The position numbers were made by a program, and so were the translations under genes. From NCBI RefSeq assembly GCF_000284095.1, contig NC_017068.1, forward strand, positions 2,542,001 through 2,606,000: a stretch of DNA of 64,000 nt, given 5' to 3'. Positions 8,361 to 19,884 of this stretch are shown piece by piece (position 1 is the stretch's first letter; each line of letters starts with the position of its first letter). The notes under the pieces were generated by a model. That model worked only from the letters and a program-made list of their open reading frames with translations. It was not told where the DNA came from and did not search any database. The stretch comes from Selenomonas ruminantium subsp. lactilytica TAM6421. GTDB taxonomy: Bacteria > Bacillota > Negativicutes > Selenomonadales > Selenomonadaceae.

Positions 8361-9797
8361 TTACTTATTCATGTCTTCCCATTTTTCTTCCAGTTCTTCC
8401 ACGATGCGGGCATGTTCTTCTTCCGTCAGCGTAACCTTGCCGCGATAAACAAAGGCTGCAAGTACGAGCAGGATTACCGGAATCGCGAACATGATGAGCT
8501 GGAATTTCAGCAGGCTGCCAGCCGTGATGTCTGCAGCCGTAGCACCGCCGGTCATACCGACCCATACAGCCGTCAGACCTACGATACCACCCGTAACGGC
8601 ACCGGAGAGTTTATCCACCAGCGGACGTACGCAGAGGCAGACCGCTTCATCACGATGACCGAGTTTCAACTGGCCATATTCCACAGAGTCCGTGATGGTC
8701 ATGAGAACCACCAGGAAGATAAGGGGCTGCGGAAGGTTGAAGAGACCAGCAGCAACCAGAGCCATCCAAACATTGGTGCCGGACAGTGCATAGAGAATCA
8801 GTGCAGCCGTCATGATAGCCAGAGAGCTGAAGAACAGTTTGCGGCGGCTGAATTTCGTCGTGAGTACCGGGAAGAGAGCCACAGCCATCAGGCCGATAAC
8901 CACGTTGATGATACCCAGGATAGAGAATTTCGTTGCATCACCGATAACATAGATGAAATAGTAAAGATTGAAGTTATTGACAATATTCTGACCTAAACCC
9001 AAAATCAAATAAGCGCAGGCTATCCACAGCAACTGGTCATTCTTGGCCAGAACCTTGAATACATCTTTGAAGGACGTATCCACCTTGTTTTCACGCAGAG
9101 CAGATTCCTGCTCCTTGGTGCCTATCCCCAGGATAATTGCGCCCAGCGTTGCAATACCGCCGCCGATGCAGGCAAAGGCAAACCAGCCCTGCGGATCGCC
9201 GGCACCGCCATTCTGATTGACGGAGAAATACAGGACAATCGGCATAACCATGATCGTAACGAGCTGGCCGCCGAACACAGAACCAATACGGGCAACCGTT
9301 GCCGTGATCTCACGCTCATGAGAATCAAAGGACAGGGCCGGAATCATGGACCAGATGGCTACGTCCTTAGCGGAGTAGAACACATCCATGATAAAGTAAA
9401 CGATTGCAAAAAGAATCAGATAAAGGGTCGGATTGGAAACCGTCAGGCCGCCGAAATCCGTGAACAGCGCTGCCAGCGTGATGGCTGCTACGAAAGCACC
9501 CACGATAACCCAGGGCTTAAACCGGCCCCAACGGGTCTTCGTCTTGTCGATGATATTACCCATGAACGGATCGATGAACAGCTCTGCCACACGCAGAACC
9601 ATGATGATGGTCGTAACAACACCGATCATATAAGCATCCCGGCTGGGATTGTTGGACGAGAAAAGATTACTCGTCACGAAAATCATAAAATAAGTTGCCA
9701 ACATGGCGTAAAATACGTCATGGCCAAAGGTACCGCAAGCGTACGCAATGCGCGGCCACATGCTGTTTTTCTTCTCTGCCACTGCTACTGCCTCCAT
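8361..9797 (-). CDS. GPH-family sugar:cation symporter, probably for galactosides
   Basis: A 478-residue polytopic inner-membrane carrier of the glycoside-pentoside-hexuronide:cation symporter family (MelB/LacS type). It has about twelve hydrophobic segments. The N-terminal signature contains AYACGTFGHDVFYAMLATYF, with FIDPFMGNIIDKTKTRWGRFKPW after it, the family's loop 2-3 motif. The ATG at 9797 follows GGGGAGG. The substrate is not visible in sequence. The neighbouring alpha- and beta-galactosidase genes and the shared operator point to melibiose, raffinose or lactose. It lies 18 bp downstream of the kinase-like gene and forms an operon with it. Confidence 0.88.
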   Translation of the reverse strand: MEAVAVAEKKNSMWPRIAYACGTFGHDVFYAMLATYFMIFVTSNLFSSNNPSRDAYMIGVVTTIIMVLRVAELFIDPFMGNIIDKTKTRWGRFKPWVIVGAFVAAITLAALFTDFGGLTVSNPTLYLILFAIVYFIMDVFYSAKDVAIWSMIPALSFDSHEREITATVARIGSVFGGQLVTIMVMPIVLYFSVNQNGGAGDPQGWFAFACIGGGIATLGAIILGIGTKEQESALRENKVDTSFKDVFKVLAKNDQLLWIACAYLILGLGQNIVNNFNLYYFIYVIGDATKFSILGIINVVIGLMAVALFPVLTTKFSRRKLFFSSLAIMTAALILYALSGTNVWMALVAAGLFNLPQPLIFLVVLMTITDSVEYGQLKLGHRDEAVCLCVRPLVDKLSGAVTGGIVGLTAVWVGMTGGATAADITAGSLLKFQLIMFAIPVILLVLAAFVYRGKVTLTEEEHARIVEELEEKWEDMNK

Positions 9798-9815
9798 AAC
9801 TAAAGTCCTCCCCAA

Positions 9816-10415
9816 TCAGCCTTTGATCTCACGCATATAGGCAATCAGCCCGTCTGCGATCTTTTCCAGATCACCGGAGCTGGTATTCACGACCAAATCG
9901 TAATTCTCCCCAGCGCCCCAGGTGCGACCCGTATAATAATTATAATAGCGGGCACGCTTCTCGTCTTCCTTGTCCAGTTCCTTGAGGCTCTTGCCATCAT
10001 AGACTTCCTGGCCACGCTTCTCGCGGAAATCATCATCTGCGCAGACGAAGATAGAGAAAACGTTATCTAATTTGCGCAGAGCATAATCCGCACTGCGTCC
10101 CAGGAAAATACATGGACCATCTTTGGCAATCTTGCGGATAGCCGCCGACTCGCTCATGAACATCTCCTGACTGCTGCTGCCCATATGGGTGCCAAAGGAG
10201 TGGAACGGGATGAAGCTCAGGGACAAAGGCTTGACCTGATTTTCCATCTCCAGCAGTTCTTCCTCGCTCAAATCGTCAATGCCCATTTTGGCTGCGGCAA
10301 TATGGACGATCTGACGGTCATAGAGCTTGATGCCCAGCTTCTTGGCCATAATCTCTGCCAGTTCACGTCCACCAGCACCATACTGACGGCTGATGGTTAT
10401 AACAGTATTTTCCAT
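9816..10415 (-). CDS. Cytidylate-kinase-like P-loop protein
   Basis: This 199-residue protein belongs to the cytidylate-kinase-like family (AAA_26 type). The start VITISRQYGAGGRELAEIMA is the P-loop, in the GAGGRE form typical of this family, followed by KKLGIKLYDRQIV and CIFLGRSADYAL. True Cmk is about 220 residues and usually lies beside rpsA or plsC, so this is a paralogue of uncertain substrate. It is the first gene of the symporter operon, with the ATG at 10415 after GAGGGGG. A nucleotide or sugar kinase role in galactoside use is possible but not shown by sequence. Confidence 0.8.
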   Translation of the reverse strand: MENTVITISRQYGAGGRELAEIMAKKLGIKLYDRQIVHIAAAKMGIDDLSEEELLEMENQVKPLSLSFIPFHSFGTHMGSSSQEMFMSESAAIRKIAKDGPCIFLGRSADYALRKLDNVFSIFVCADDDFREKRGQEVYDGKSLKELDKEDEKRARYYNYYTGRTWGAGENYDLVVNTSSGDLEKIADGLIAYMREIKG

Positions 10416-10447
10416 TCTGAATCCCCCTCATTGTGTTTGGAAAATAA

Positions 10448-10462
10448 ATGTAAACGTTTTCT
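10448..10462 (-). promoter_or_regulatory. cre-like operator upstream of the kinase-symporter operon
   Basis: ATGTAAACGTTTTCT matches the CcpA/LacI-family cre consensus WTGNAANCGNWNNCW at every constrained position. It lies in the 5' untranslated region about 33 bp before the start codon of the first gene. It fits carbon-catabolite control or a local LacI-type repressor. No regulator gene is present in the window. Confidence 0.6.
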
Positions 10463-10517
10463 TTAGATCTAAAAAATAAATATCGCCTTACCATTGAAAT
10501 CATTCTCGCTTTAATCA

Positions 10518-10570
10518 ATAGTAAACGATTTCCTTATCTATTATTATAGCGTGTTTCGGAAATAATGCAA
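10518..10570 (-). promoter_or_regulatory. Promoter and second operator of the kinase-symporter operon
   Basis: Reading leftward, a -35 TTGCAT (10570-10565) and -10 TATAAT (10548-10543) are separated by 16 nt. The word ATAGTAAACGATTTC (10518-10532, plus-strand reading) lies just downstream of the -10. The same 15 bases occur downstream of the lacZ promoter at 16823-16837. A repressor bound here would block transcription of both galactoside operons. Confidence 0.6.
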
Positions 10571-10630
10571 TATGTTTAATAAAAATAGTAATTTTCAGAT
10601 TTCAATACCAAAGCATATTATCATCACATA

Positions 10631-11239
10631 TAAATTGCAGTTTGTCGGCGCGTTCGTGCTGAAGGCATCCCGTTCATACGCAGTCAGGGGTTCACGGGGG
10701 AGTACTTTTTCTGTTTCCGCTAAAACGACCCTCTCGGCAATTTTAGAGCTGTTTAGCCAGATGGCGCCGGGCAAGACCGGCGGCGCGTCTTTCAACGTGC
10801 TTTCTGGTAACTGCCTGCCTCGGGCCGGTCTTCGCTGCGCTCAGACAGTCGCTCCCACAGAAAAAGCACTCCCCCGTTCGCCCCCAGCCACGATTTTTGC
10901 AATTGGCACGAACCCGGTTCTCCCGTAACAAGAACATCGATGTGCTTGTATCCTCCAGCCGGAACATAGCAGCATTGACAAATGTAACTCTGGGTGGCGG
11001 TGGAGATGCTTTTCCGCCGGCGGAACGACTGCCTGAACGAAGTGAAGGCTGGCCCGCAAACAGCATTTGCTGGATGCTTCGTTGATGGACGCGCCGCCGG
11101 ACTTGCCCGGCGCAGGTTACTGGAAGATGCGTACTTCTGCTGGCGGGTCATTTAGTGCAGCGGCGGAAAAGTATTCCCACCGCCGCCCCACTGCTCTGTA
11201 ACAAAAGCGTTCAGGCTCGCACCTACAAACTGCAATTTA
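10631..11239. repeat. 609-bp imperfect palindrome with almost no loop
   Basis: Most of the 879-bp gap 10416-11294 is one long inverted repeat centred near 10935-10939 on CATCGATG. The outer ends pair perfectly over 15 bp (TAAATTGCAGTTTGT, 10631-10645, with 11225-11239). A 26-bp block at 10764-10789 (GCGCCGGGCAAG onward) matches 11088-11113 at 25 of 26. A 36-bp block at 10821-10856 matches 11021-11056 at about 28. The arms are therefore about 300 bp each and diverged. Open frames on both strands are by-products of this symmetry and resemble no protein. It could be two diverged copies of a mobile repeat joined head to head, or a giant hairpin RNA. Confidence 0.7.
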
Positions 11240-11240
11240 C

Positions 11241-11277
11241 AAAAAGCCCGCCGACATTTTCATGTCAACGAGCTTTT
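11241..11277 (-). terminator. Terminator of the alpha/beta-galactosidase operon
   Basis: Read leftward, the stem AAAAGCTCG..GACAT pairs with ATGTC..CGGGCTTTTT around GAAA and is followed by a T-run. It lies 17 bp after the alpha-galactosidase stop codon. Confidence 0.7.
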
Positions 11278-11294
11278 AGCTGTTGGGGAATATT

Positions 11295-13544
11295 TTATTT
11301 CTTCGCAAACACCCACATGTACCCGGCAAAGTCCGTGTCAATCTTCTCCACGCCTAAGCCATTATACATGAGTTCATCGCCATAGAATACCTGTCCCACC
11401 TGATCAAGGGCCTTCTCCCCGCCAAAGTCCATGCTTGTGCGCTGGGCCGGCAGATAGTCCGTCAGTTCGTATTCCGCATCTGCGTCAAGAGCCGTCAGCT
11501 GCAGGGTACGGATGGGTGTTGCCGGTTCAGCCAGGGTCTTGAAGTACAGCACGATCACTTCCCTGCCATCTTGGCTGACAAACTGCCAGGCCGTCTCATT
11601 CTTCGTGCCAGTAAAGGGCGTCAGAAGACGATAGAACTTGCCCAGCTGCAGCGTCGGACGCAGCTTCTTATACAGGGCTACATGCTGCTTCACCTGCTCT
11701 TTTTCCGCCTCGCTCATGCGGGTGATGTCCAGCTCATAGCCAAAATCCCCGCCAAAGGCGCAGAGGGTGCGCGTCTGCAGGCTGGTCACGCGCCCCACCT
11801 GATGGTTTGGCACCACGGATACATGGGCGCCCATAGTCAGCGGCGGGAATACCAGGCTGGTGCCGCTCTGGATGGAAAGACGGCAGACGGCATCTGTATT
11901 GTCGCTGGTCCAGGTCTGGGGCATATAATAGAGCATGCCCGCATCAAAGCGGCCGCCGCCGCCTGAGCAGCTCTCCCAAAGGATATGGGGGAACTTGACC
12001 GTCAGGCGTTCCAATACATCATAGAGCCCCAGCACAAACCGTGTCTTGGTTTCCCCCTGATGCTCGCTGGACAATGCCCCGGAGAAGGCTTCCGTCAGAT
12101 GGCGGTTGAAATCCCATTTGACATAGTCGATTTCCGCCGACTCCAGCACATCCCCCACGGCCTTGACGATATAATCACAGACTTCCGCCCGCGACAGATC
12201 CAGCACCAGCTGATGGCGGCCAAAGCTGTTCTCATAATCCGGCACATGCAGAATCCAGTCCGGATGGGCACGGAACAGCTCCGAATCTTCGGAAATCATC
12301 TCCGGCTCGAACCACAGGCCGAATTTCAGTCCCCGTTTATGGGCAGAAGCGGCCACGCCCTTCAGGCCCTGCTTGAGCTTATCCGTATTGACGAACCAAT
12401 CCCCCAGACTGCTGTTGTCGTCATTGCGCTTGCCAAACCAGCCATCGTCCAGCACCAGCAGTTCCAAGCCCAAATCCGCCGCCGACTGGGCAAGGCTGTC
12501 AATCTTTTCCTCATCAAAATCGAAATAGGTGGCTTCCCAGTTATTGACCAGAATTGGGCGCAGTTCATGCTGATGCCTGCCCCGCACGATATGTTCACGT
12601 ACGGTCTGATGGAAGACCTGACTCATGCCATTGAGGCCCTTATCACTGTAAACCAGCATGGCTTCCGGCGTCTGGAAGTTTTCCCGCGGAGCCAGATGCC
12701 ATTTGAATTCAAAGGGATTGATACCGCCGATGACGCGGGTGGTGCCAAACTGCTCCACCTCCGTCGTAAAGGAAGCCTCGCCGCTCCAGATCAGGCTGAA
12801 GCCATAGACCTCGCCACTCGTTTCGCCGGCATCCCTGCGGGCCAGCGCCAAAAACGGCGACTGCTGATGGGAGCTGGCCCCTCTGCGGCTGCCCGTTTCC
12901 TGCACGCCGCGCATCAGCGGCACGCGCTCTAAGCTGCGCTCTGCCGCATGGCCGCCGTAGAGGCTCAGACGGTCAAAGTCATGGTCCGCAAAATCCAGCG
13001 CAAAGCTGGCAGCATTGGTGAGATCCAAGGCCTCACTGTCGCAGTTGGTCAATCTTGCACTGCGGGTAAGCAGCGCCGAATCGGCCATCAGGGTATAGAG
13101 CAATTCCACCGCTAATTTTCCCTGGCTGTCCAGCAGATAGATATGCAGGGTTTCGGCTTCGCTTTCCTGGGCATAGACAGCCGGCAGGCCGGCAAATTTC
13201 GGCTTGCCCTTGGTAATCTTATAGCCATCGTAGAAGAGCTCCGTCACCGTCGTGCCATTGCCGAGCCGCACCTCATAGGCGGGCAGGCGGTAATCCCCAT
13301 GGCCATAGGACGGATATTCCTGCTGCACCACATCCAGGGAGAACGTGCGCTCATTGGGATATGCTGCCGGCTGGGGCGAAAACGCCCGGTCAATGGACTG
13401 CAAAGGCGAGCTGTCCCGGAACTTCTTCAGGGGGCGGCCCCAATAGCGGTGCAGGAGATAACGCTCCCGCACCACCTGCAGCACATAGCTGACATGGTCA
13501 TTATGCAGATGGAAAATTCCGGTTGACTGGTCAAAATCGATCAT
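11295..13544 (-). CDS. Alpha-galactosidase, GH36
   Basis: A 749-residue cytoplasmic GH36 enzyme that removes terminal alpha-galactose from melibiose and raffinose-type sugars. The nucleophile is D478 in YVKWDFNRH and the acid/base is D548 in TWTSDNTDA, the same numbers as in characterised bacterial GH36 enzymes. LVLDDGWFGKRNDD and WESCSGGGGRFD are further family motifs. There is no signal peptide, so the substrate must be imported, presumably by the nearby GPH symporter. It follows the beta-galactosidase gene by 17 bp and is the last gene of the operon. Confidence 0.95.
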   Translation of the reverse strand: MIDFDQSTGIFHLHNDHVSYVLQVVRERYLLHRYWGRPLKKFRDSSPLQSIDRAFSPQPAAYPNERTFSLDVVQQEYPSYGHGDYRLPAYEVRLGNGTTVTELFYDGYKITKGKPKFAGLPAVYAQESEAETLHIYLLDSQGKLAVELLYTLMADSALLTRSARLTNCDSEALDLTNAASFALDFADHDFDRLSLYGGHAAERSLERVPLMRGVQETGSRRGASSHQQSPFLALARRDAGETSGEVYGFSLIWSGEASFTTEVEQFGTTRVIGGINPFEFKWHLAPRENFQTPEAMLVYSDKGLNGMSQVFHQTVREHIVRGRHQHELRPILVNNWEATYFDFDEEKIDSLAQSAADLGLELLVLDDGWFGKRNDDNSSLGDWFVNTDKLKQGLKGVAASAHKRGLKFGLWFEPEMISEDSELFRAHPDWILHVPDYENSFGRHQLVLDLSRAEVCDYIVKAVGDVLESAEIDYVKWDFNRHLTEAFSGALSSEHQGETKTRFVLGLYDVLERLTVKFPHILWESCSGGGGRFDAGMLYYMPQTWTSDNTDAVCRLSIQSGTSLVFPPLTMGAHVSVVPNHQVGRVTSLQTRTLCAFGGDFGYELDITRMSEAEKEQVKQHVALYKKLRPTLQLGKFYRLLTPFTGTKNETAWQFVSQDGREVIVLYFKTLAEPATPIRTLQLTALDADAEYELTDYLPAQRTSMDFGGEKALDQVGQVFYGDELMYNGLGVEKIDTDFAGYMWVFAKK

Positions 13545-13561
13545 GATTGGCCTCCTTATAC

Positions 13562-16717
<3,156 letters not shown>

Positions 16718-16730
16718 CTAAAATCTATAT

Positions 16731-16859
16731 AGTAAGCTTACTGGACACCTAACGGTGTCCACACGCCCTTACACGAACACTAAGCTCTCACTGCGCCTTT
16801 GGCTTGTGTTCGCTAAATGCTCATAGTAAACGATTTCTTTTCTTTCTACGCTCATTATA
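16731..16859 (-). promoter_or_regulatory. lacZ promoter, operator and structured leader
   Basis: Leftward, the -10 TATAAT (16859-16854) has a TTGTTT -35 at 17 nt. That -35 overlaps the flavodoxin terminator. The word ATAGTAAACGATTTC (16823-16837) is identical to the one at the symporter promoter. The leader then holds a hairpin formed by CGAACAC/GTGTTCG, a perfect TGGACACC-TAAC-GGTGTCCA hairpin (16742-16761) and the palindrome AGTAAGCTTACT (16731-16742) 25 bp before lacZ. Confidence 0.6.
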
Positions 16860-16873
16860 CACGCAAAAATAAG

Positions 16874-16904
16874 AAAAAACAAGCGATATTTTCGCTTGTT
16901 TTTT
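16874..16904. terminator. Terminator after the flavodoxin operon
   Basis: A perfect 12-bp stem, AAAAAACAAGCG with CGCTTGTTTTTT, surrounds a 7-nt loop, with T-runs on both strands. It lies 39 bp after the flavodoxin stop codon and overlaps the lacZ -35 region. Confidence 0.8.
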
Positions 16905-16942
16905 CAAGGTATACTATGGCTTACAAAATTGGTATTTTCAAA

Positions 16943-17374
16943 TCACAAGGACTTTACGAAGTCTTCCCCCAGCTGGCGGCAATCGGCAAGTTCCGCATCC
17001 CCGGGAGCATTTTCGACGATCAGACCGTCGGAGAACAATTTGGCACCATCCCCGCGGGTGCGCTCGGCCCAGCTTTCCATCCAGGCGCCGCCGCCCCAGC
17101 CGTAGGAGCCAAAGAGCGCCACGGGCTTGCCGGACAGGCTTTTTTCTGCATCCGTGAAGAGCGGTTCAAAGGAACCTTCTTCGAGCACTTCATCCCCCAT
17201 GGCCGGGCAGCCAAAGATCAGCCCATCATAGTCAGGCACGCTGGAGGCCTTGAAGGATTCCACTTCAAAGAGACTCACATCCCCGCCAGCCCCTTTGGCA
17301 CCTTCTTCAATAGCCTTGGCCATGGCTTCGGTATTGCCCGTGCCAGACCAATAAACGATCGCAACTTTACTCAT
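16943..17374 (-). CDS. Flavodoxin
   Basis: A 143-residue FMN-binding electron carrier. The phosphate-binding loop is VYWSGTGNTEAMA near residue 8, followed by GLIFGCPAMG and ALFGSYGWGGG, the FMN-flanking loops of short-chain flavodoxins such as those of Megasphaera and Clostridium. It is the second gene after DUF3793, 16 bp apart, downstream of Fur-like boxes. That fits a flavodoxin that replaces ferredoxin when iron is short. Confidence 0.93.
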   Translation of the reverse strand: MSKVAIVYWSGTGNTEAMAKAIEEGAKGAGGDVSLFEVESFKASSVPDYDGLIFGCPAMGDEVLEEGSFEPLFTDAEKSLSGKPVALFGSYGWGGGAWMESWAERTRGDGAKLFSDGLIVENAPGDAELADCRQLGEDFVKSL

Positions 17375-17390
17375 AGATAAACCTCCTTAT

Positions 17391-17957
17391 TTATACGGCC
17401 TTGACTAAATCGGGGAGACTGGCGCCCCCCTCCAGCCGCAAACAAAAATCCTGGGTACAGTCAGCATACAGATCAAAGAGCGCCCTTGTTTCCCGTTCGT
17501 TGACGTACACCTTCCAATAACCACTGTAGGCAAAATCCTGCCCTTTGTGCTGGATGAAACCGGCTACATCCTCCGGGGGATACCCCAGAAACAGGCCCAC
17601 CTCATGGGGAAAGGATTTTTTGAGCTGCATCCGCATTTTCAGATACTCAAGCATCCCCATCAGGGTATCGTCATGACGATATCCCAGCTGCTTCAGTATC
17701 TTCTTCGCCGCCGGCTGAGCCAAATCCTTCAACAGGGACTTCTTCCGATAAAAGAGCAGGAGCACATATTCTTCCCCTTCTGACAGACGGAAAACCGATA
17801 TACCCTTGCAGTTGAAACACGGCAGATAGTCAGCCAGCATGGCCTCAAAATCATCGAACCGGCTCTTCTGAAACGAGAGCAGGCTGGCCGTCTTGAGTCC
17901 CATCAGCATGGGAGCTGCATGAAAGCCCAGCAAGTGTTCAAAGCCCGCTTTCCCCAA
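17391..17957 (-). CDS. DUF3793 family protein
   Basis: A 188-residue soluble protein that I recognise as DUF3793, a family of unknown function often found beside flavodoxin or ferrous-iron genes in anaerobic Firmicutes. Visible features are GFHAAPMLMGLKTASLLSF near the start, FNCKGISVFRLSEGEEYVLLL-type strands, and EVGLFLGYPPEDVAGFI, a loop typical of the family. A TTG at 17957 after GAGGTG is the likely start. It leads the flavodoxin operon behind Fur-like boxes, so an iron-limitation role is inferred. Confidence 0.78.
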   Translation of the reverse strand: MGKAGFEHLLGFHAAPMLMGLKTASLLSFQKSRFDDFEAMLADYLPCFNCKGISVFRLSEGEEYVLLLFYRKKSLLKDLAQPAAKKILKQLGYRHDDTLMGMLEYLKMRMQLKKSFPHEVGLFLGYPPEDVAGFIQHKGQDFAYSGYWKVYVNERETRALFDLYADCTQDFCLRLEGGASLPDLVKAV

Positions 17958-17975
17958 TTAGCATCACCTCACAAA

Positions 17976-18035
17976 TGATAACTTTTATCGTTTGCATCAC
18001 AAGGCTATTATAATGCAATTGATAATTATTTGCAA
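17976..18035 (-). promoter_or_regulatory. Promoter with two Fur-like boxes for DUF3793-flavodoxin
   Basis: Leftward, -35 TTGCAA (18035-18030) and -10 TATAAT (18012-18007) have 17-nt spacing. A Fur-like word TGATAATTATTTGCA (18020-18034) overlaps the -35 and spacer. A second, TGATAACTTTTATCG (17976-17990), covers the start region. Both resemble the 7-1-7 consensus TGATAATNATTATCA in one full half and part of the other. Confidence 0.6.
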
Positions 18036-18223
18036 GATAAATTTATGACTGTCAGCAAAAACTTCCTTGCCACCTGCAAGCGGTTATTGTATTATAGTTA
18101 TGTATTATTAAATTTTATTTTTATATAAATTATAATAATACAATATTACATCCGGGGCAAACGAAACCGCAATATAAAATTGTAACATTGTAATCATCCC
18201 GGAAGAAATTTTGGAGGTATCAT

Positions 18224-19609
18224 ATGTTAGGTCTTCTTATCGCCACCATCGTGGTGGTCTGGGTTGCCCGCTTCGTGCTCAAGAAGTATCCGGCGCAGCC
18301 TGTACTCTTTACCGCCGGCATCGTGATGATGATGCTGGCGCTCATCTTTGGCCTGGGTGAAATCCTGCCGGCCAAACAGTCCACTGGCTCCCCTTGGCTG
18401 GATATCATCCAGTCCATCAGCCTCGCTTTCAGCAGCCGCGCAGCCAAGCTCGGCATGATCATCATGCTGATTGGCGGTTTTTCCAAGTATATGGACTGCA
18501 TCGGCGCCAGCACTTCGCTGGTACGCATTGCCATCAAACCGCTGAAGAAGCTCGGCCATCCCTATCTGGTGCTGGCCCTGACCTCTGTGCTGGGCAACTT
18601 CCTGGCCATGTTCATCAGTTCCGCTTCGGGCTTTGGCCTGTTGCTCATGGTCACGATGTATCCGGTGCTGGTTCGTCTGGGCGTAAGCCGGATTGCGGCC
18701 TGCGCCGTGATTGCCACCACTTCAGCACCGGGCTGGGGCCCCGCCGGTGCTGACAACATCTTTGCCGCCGAACTCATCGGCATGGACATCGTGCCTTACT
18801 TCATGCAGTATCAGGTACCTGTCGGCCTTTGCACCATCGCGGCGCTGGCCATCACCCACTTCTTCGTCCAGCGCCATCTCGATGCCAAGAACCCGGACGA
18901 AATGGCCGGCAAGGACGTATCCGCTGCCGTGACCGAGGAACAGGCCAAGGCTCAGGAAACGCCGGCTGTGCCTTCCTTCTATGCCCTGCTGCCCACCCTG
19001 CCATTGCTCTTAGTGCTCTTCTTCGGCCTCAATGAGAACACGGGCATCAATATGGATATCAGCCTGGCAACGCTTGTCAGCATCTTCCTGACCATGCTGA
19101 TTGAATTCATCCGCCATCGTGACGGCCTCAAGGCCTGCAAGGATATCGGCGCCTTCTGGAACGGCATGGGACTGCAGATGGCTGCCGTCGTCACCCTCGT
19201 AGTCGCTGCCGAAACCTTCTCCAAAGGCCTGATGTCCCTCGGTGCCATCGATACCCTGATTCAGGGCGCGCAGAACGCCGGCTTTGGCGGTATCGGCATG
19301 ATGTTCGTGTTCGTAGCCATCATCATCGCTGCCACCCTGATTACCGGCAGCGGCAACGCGACGTTCTTTGCCTTCGTGCCCCTCGCGCCGAAAGTGGCCG
19401 CACTGTCCGGCATTGCCCCGGTGCTGCTGGTACTGCCCATGAACTTCGTGTCCAATCTGGCGCGTTCCCTGTCGCCAATCGCAGCCGTCATGATCGTTGT
19501 CGCCGGTGCCGCCGGCCTCTCCCCGATGGATCTGGCCAAACGCACCTTTATCCCGGTTGCCGTGGCGACCGTGGTCAACATTGCGGTGACGCTGATATTG
19601 TTCTTCTAA
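18224..19609 (+). CDS. dcuC: DcuC-type anaerobic C4-dicarboxylate transporter
   Basis: A 461-residue inner-membrane carrier with about twelve hydrophobic segments, matching the DcuC family of fumarate/succinate exchangers. Characteristic segments are IGGFSKYMDCIGAS, NFLAMFISSASGFGLLL and the late ITGSGNATFFAFVPL and NLARSLSPIAAVMIV. The start ATG follows TTGGAGG at ideal spacing. In a fermenting anaerobe it would export succinate or exchange it for fumarate or malate. The 188 bp upstream are AT-rich with no recognised operator. Confidence 0.88.
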   Translation: MLGLLIATIVVVWVARFVLKKYPAQPVLFTAGIVMMMLALIFGLGEILPAKQSTGSPWLDIIQSISLAFSSRAAKLGMIIMLIGGFSKYMDCIGASTSLVRIAIKPLKKLGHPYLVLALTSVLGNFLAMFISSASGFGLLLMVTMYPVLVRLGVSRIAACAVIATTSAPGWGPAGADNIFAAELIGMDIVPYFMQYQVPVGLCTIAALAITHFFVQRHLDAKNPDEMAGKDVSAAVTEEQAKAQETPAVPSFYALLPTLPLLLVLFFGLNENTGINMDISLATLVSIFLTMLIEFIRHRDGLKACKDIGAFWNGMGLQMAAVVTLVVAAETFSKGLMSLGAIDTLIQGAQNAGFGGIGMMFVFVAIIIAATLITGSGNATFFAFVPLAPKVAALSGIAPVLLVLPMNFVSNLARSLSPIAAVMIVVAGAAGLSPMDLAKRTFIPVAVATVVNIAVTLILFF

Positions 19610-19613
19610 AATC

Positions 19614-19647
19614 AAGAAAAGACGCCCATTATGAGGCGTCTTTTCTT
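19614..19647 (+). terminator. Terminator of dcuC
   Basis: A perfect 13-bp stem, AAGAAAAGACGCC with GGCGTCTTTTCTT, begins five bases after the dcuC stop codon. Its T-rich tail overlaps the -35 box of the next promoter. Confidence 0.85.
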
Positions 19648-19673
19648 GACAGGATATAGATTTTTGTTATACT
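19646..19673 (+). promoter_or_regulatory. Strong promoter of the short hydrophobic ORF
   Basis: TTGACA (19646-19651) and TATACT (19668-19673) are 16 nt apart, near consensus. The predicted start is about 19680, leaving a leader of about 45 nt. Confidence 0.65.
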
Positions 19674-19726
19674 TATTTCGGTGCTGTTTAGCGGTTAATA
19701 TTTGCCCTCACAAGGGGGCTCGCCTT

Positions 19727-19789
19727 ATGAATGAGTTGATTGTAGTACTGCTTCTTATCCTGCTCATCCTGATAGAGATAAAAAAATAA
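19727..19789 (+). CDS. 20-residue hydrophobic peptide, candidate type I toxin
   Basis: This short ORF encodes MNELIVVLLLILLILIEIKK: a polar N-terminus, one 13-residue aliphatic segment and a basic tail, long enough to insert in a membrane. It has a good Shine-Dalgarno (AAGGGGG, 8 nt before the ATG) and a strong dedicated promoter. A convergent antisense transcription unit overlaps its 3' end. Size, charge pattern and gene layout resemble type I toxins such as Fst, TxpA and BsrG, although I see no residue-level match to a named family. It sits alone between two terminators. Confidence 0.6.
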   Translation: MNELIVVLLLILLILIEIKK

Positions 19790-19875
19790 ACCGCCCTAGC
19801 GACCAAACTGCGGCGGTTTAAGCGTTTAAAACTTTTACAACTGCGAGGGCGACCGCTGGGCGGCACCTTCATCTG
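19779..19875 (-). ncRNA. Candidate antisense RNA overlapping the short toxin-like ORF
   Basis: A leftward promoter with -35 TTGCCA (19909-19904) and -10 TATAAT (19886-19881) at 17-nt spacing predicts a start near 19875. The RNA would end at the hairpin AAACCGCC/GGCGGTTT (19819-19788) followed by ATTTTTTT, giving about 97 nt. It would overlap the last codons and 3' region of the toxin-like mRNA, as in TxpA/RatA and Fst systems. Transcription itself is not shown. Confidence 0.55.
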
Positions 19876-19884
19876 CCTATATTA

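Noticed and set aside
10572-11151. Overlapping ORFs on both strands inside the 609-bp palindrome
   Set aside because: The same reading appears on both strands because of the inverted symmetry. No ribosome sites and no recognisable protein.
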